From positions 1 through 5,807 of the forward strand of contig JAFGXE010000025.1 in NCBI GenBank assembly GCA_016936785.1: a stretch of DNA of 5,807 bases. Direction: 5' to 3'. The position numbers were made by a program, and so were the translations under genes. The notes under the pieces are model-generated. The model did no database searches, had not been told where the DNA came from, and saw only the letters and a program-made list of their open reading frames with translations. Below are positions 5,433 to 5,807 of this stretch, piece after piece (position 1 is the first letter of the stretch; every line of letters begins with the position of its first letter). The stretch is from Alphaproteobacteria bacterium. Its GTDB lineage: Bacteria > Pseudomonadota > Alphaproteobacteria > Rs-D84 > NBLK01.

Positions 5433-5807
5433 ATATTTACTTCTATTTGGTTTTTTGTTTTTTGTGAGCGGTCAAAGTTTTGCACAAGAGGCACCTTTGG
5501 AAGTGACTGTTGCACAGGATGAATCTGTGGATGAAACAGATATTCCCTATGAAGATTTTTCTGAACACGAATCGGAAGAGCCTGTTTATACAGATGAAGA
5601 ACTCGTTCCTGAAAATAAAGTGACTCTCCAATCTGCTCTTTCAGAAAGCGTCACATTAAACCCGCTTTTATCGCTTGAAACAACAGGATCTATTTTTGAT
5701 CAATTTTCTGCATTTGAGAAAAATAAGATGTTAATGAATTTACAAACAGAAGAAGAAAAAATGCAACTCGAGAGAGATCGTGTTCATCTCCAACGTTTGA
5801 AGTTGGA
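5422..5807 (+). CDS. Secreted PilP-like pilus biogenesis protein, 5' part (continues past right edge)
   Basis: The first 128 codons are present. A classical Sec signal peptide is visible: MRIK, a hydrophobic run LLLFGFLFFV, then GQSFA followed by QEAP, with likely cleavage after Ala21. Residues 22-65 are extraordinarily acidic: 17 Asp/Glu and no Lys or Arg. After that comes a helical, charged segment beginning near residue 90 (FDQFSAFEKNKML, then NLQTEEEKMQLERDRVHLQR) that looks like a coiled coil. PilP of type IVb systems is a small exported protein with a signal peptide and a similar Gln/Glu-rich helix, and the pilO-pilP order matches R64, so PilP is the best guess. The start has AGGGG at 5411-5415 with six-base spacing, and overlaps the end of the PilO2-like gene. 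The family is inferred from position and general features, not from a defining motif. Confidence 0.5.
   Translation, partial: MRIKYLLLFGFLFFVSGQSFAQEAPLEVTVAQDESVDETDIPYEDFSEHESEEPVYTDEELVPENKVTLQSALSESVTLNPLLSLETTGSIFDQFSAFEKNKMLMNLQTEEEKMQLERDRVHLQRLKL

Noticed and set aside
5443..5631. Minus-strand open frame within the PilP-like gene.
   Set aside because: It is antisense to a frame with a clear signal peptide and ribosome-binding site, and shows no family features.

Overview
The window looks like a chromosomal stretch from an AT-rich Gram-negative bacterium. The best guess is a low-GC alphaproteobacterium, possibly host- or gut-associated. This rests on the frr-uppS-cdsA-rseP order, an RseP with a single PDZ domain, and a neighbouring type IVb pilus module of the PilO2/PilP kind. 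No rRNA or other phylogenetic marker was available to test it, so the taxon is an inference.

Layout. Positions 1-122 (minus strand) hold the first 40 codons of a probable Nudix hydrolase that runs off the left edge. A short divergent intergenic stretch (123-228) follows. From 229 to 4085 (plus strand) lies a tight block: frr (ribosome recycling factor), uppS (cis-prenyl transferase making the undecaprenyl carrier lipid), cdsA (CDP-diacylglycerol synthase), rseP (site-2 protease) and a VanX/DdpX-like D-Ala-D-Ala dipeptidase. A near-consensus sigma70-type promoter at 4104-4131 then starts a second unit. It contains a PilO2-like type IVb pilus protein (4158-5432, apparently initiated at a CTG codon) and, overlapping its end by 11 bases, the start of a secreted PilP-like protein that leaves the window at 5807.

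How the genes fit together. The first block joins translation recycling with cell-envelope building: carrier lipid for peptidoglycan, phospholipid precursor, envelope-stress proteolysis, and turnover of the peptidoglycan dipeptide. The dxr gene that usually sits between cdsA and rseP in Alphaproteobacteria is absent from this position, and bamA does not follow rseP. The second unit is the start or middle of a type IVb pilus assembly cluster.

Most notable points: a UppS with a non-canonical variant of the substrate-binding loop that resembles Patescibacteria/actinobacterial-type enzymes, the probable CTG start of the PilO2-like gene, and a lysine-rich periplasmic linker in PilO2 next to an extremely acidic N-terminal segment in its overlapping partner. 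No CRISPR array, IS element, tRNA, rRNA or convincing terminator was seen, and no stretch over 300 bases lacks a gene.
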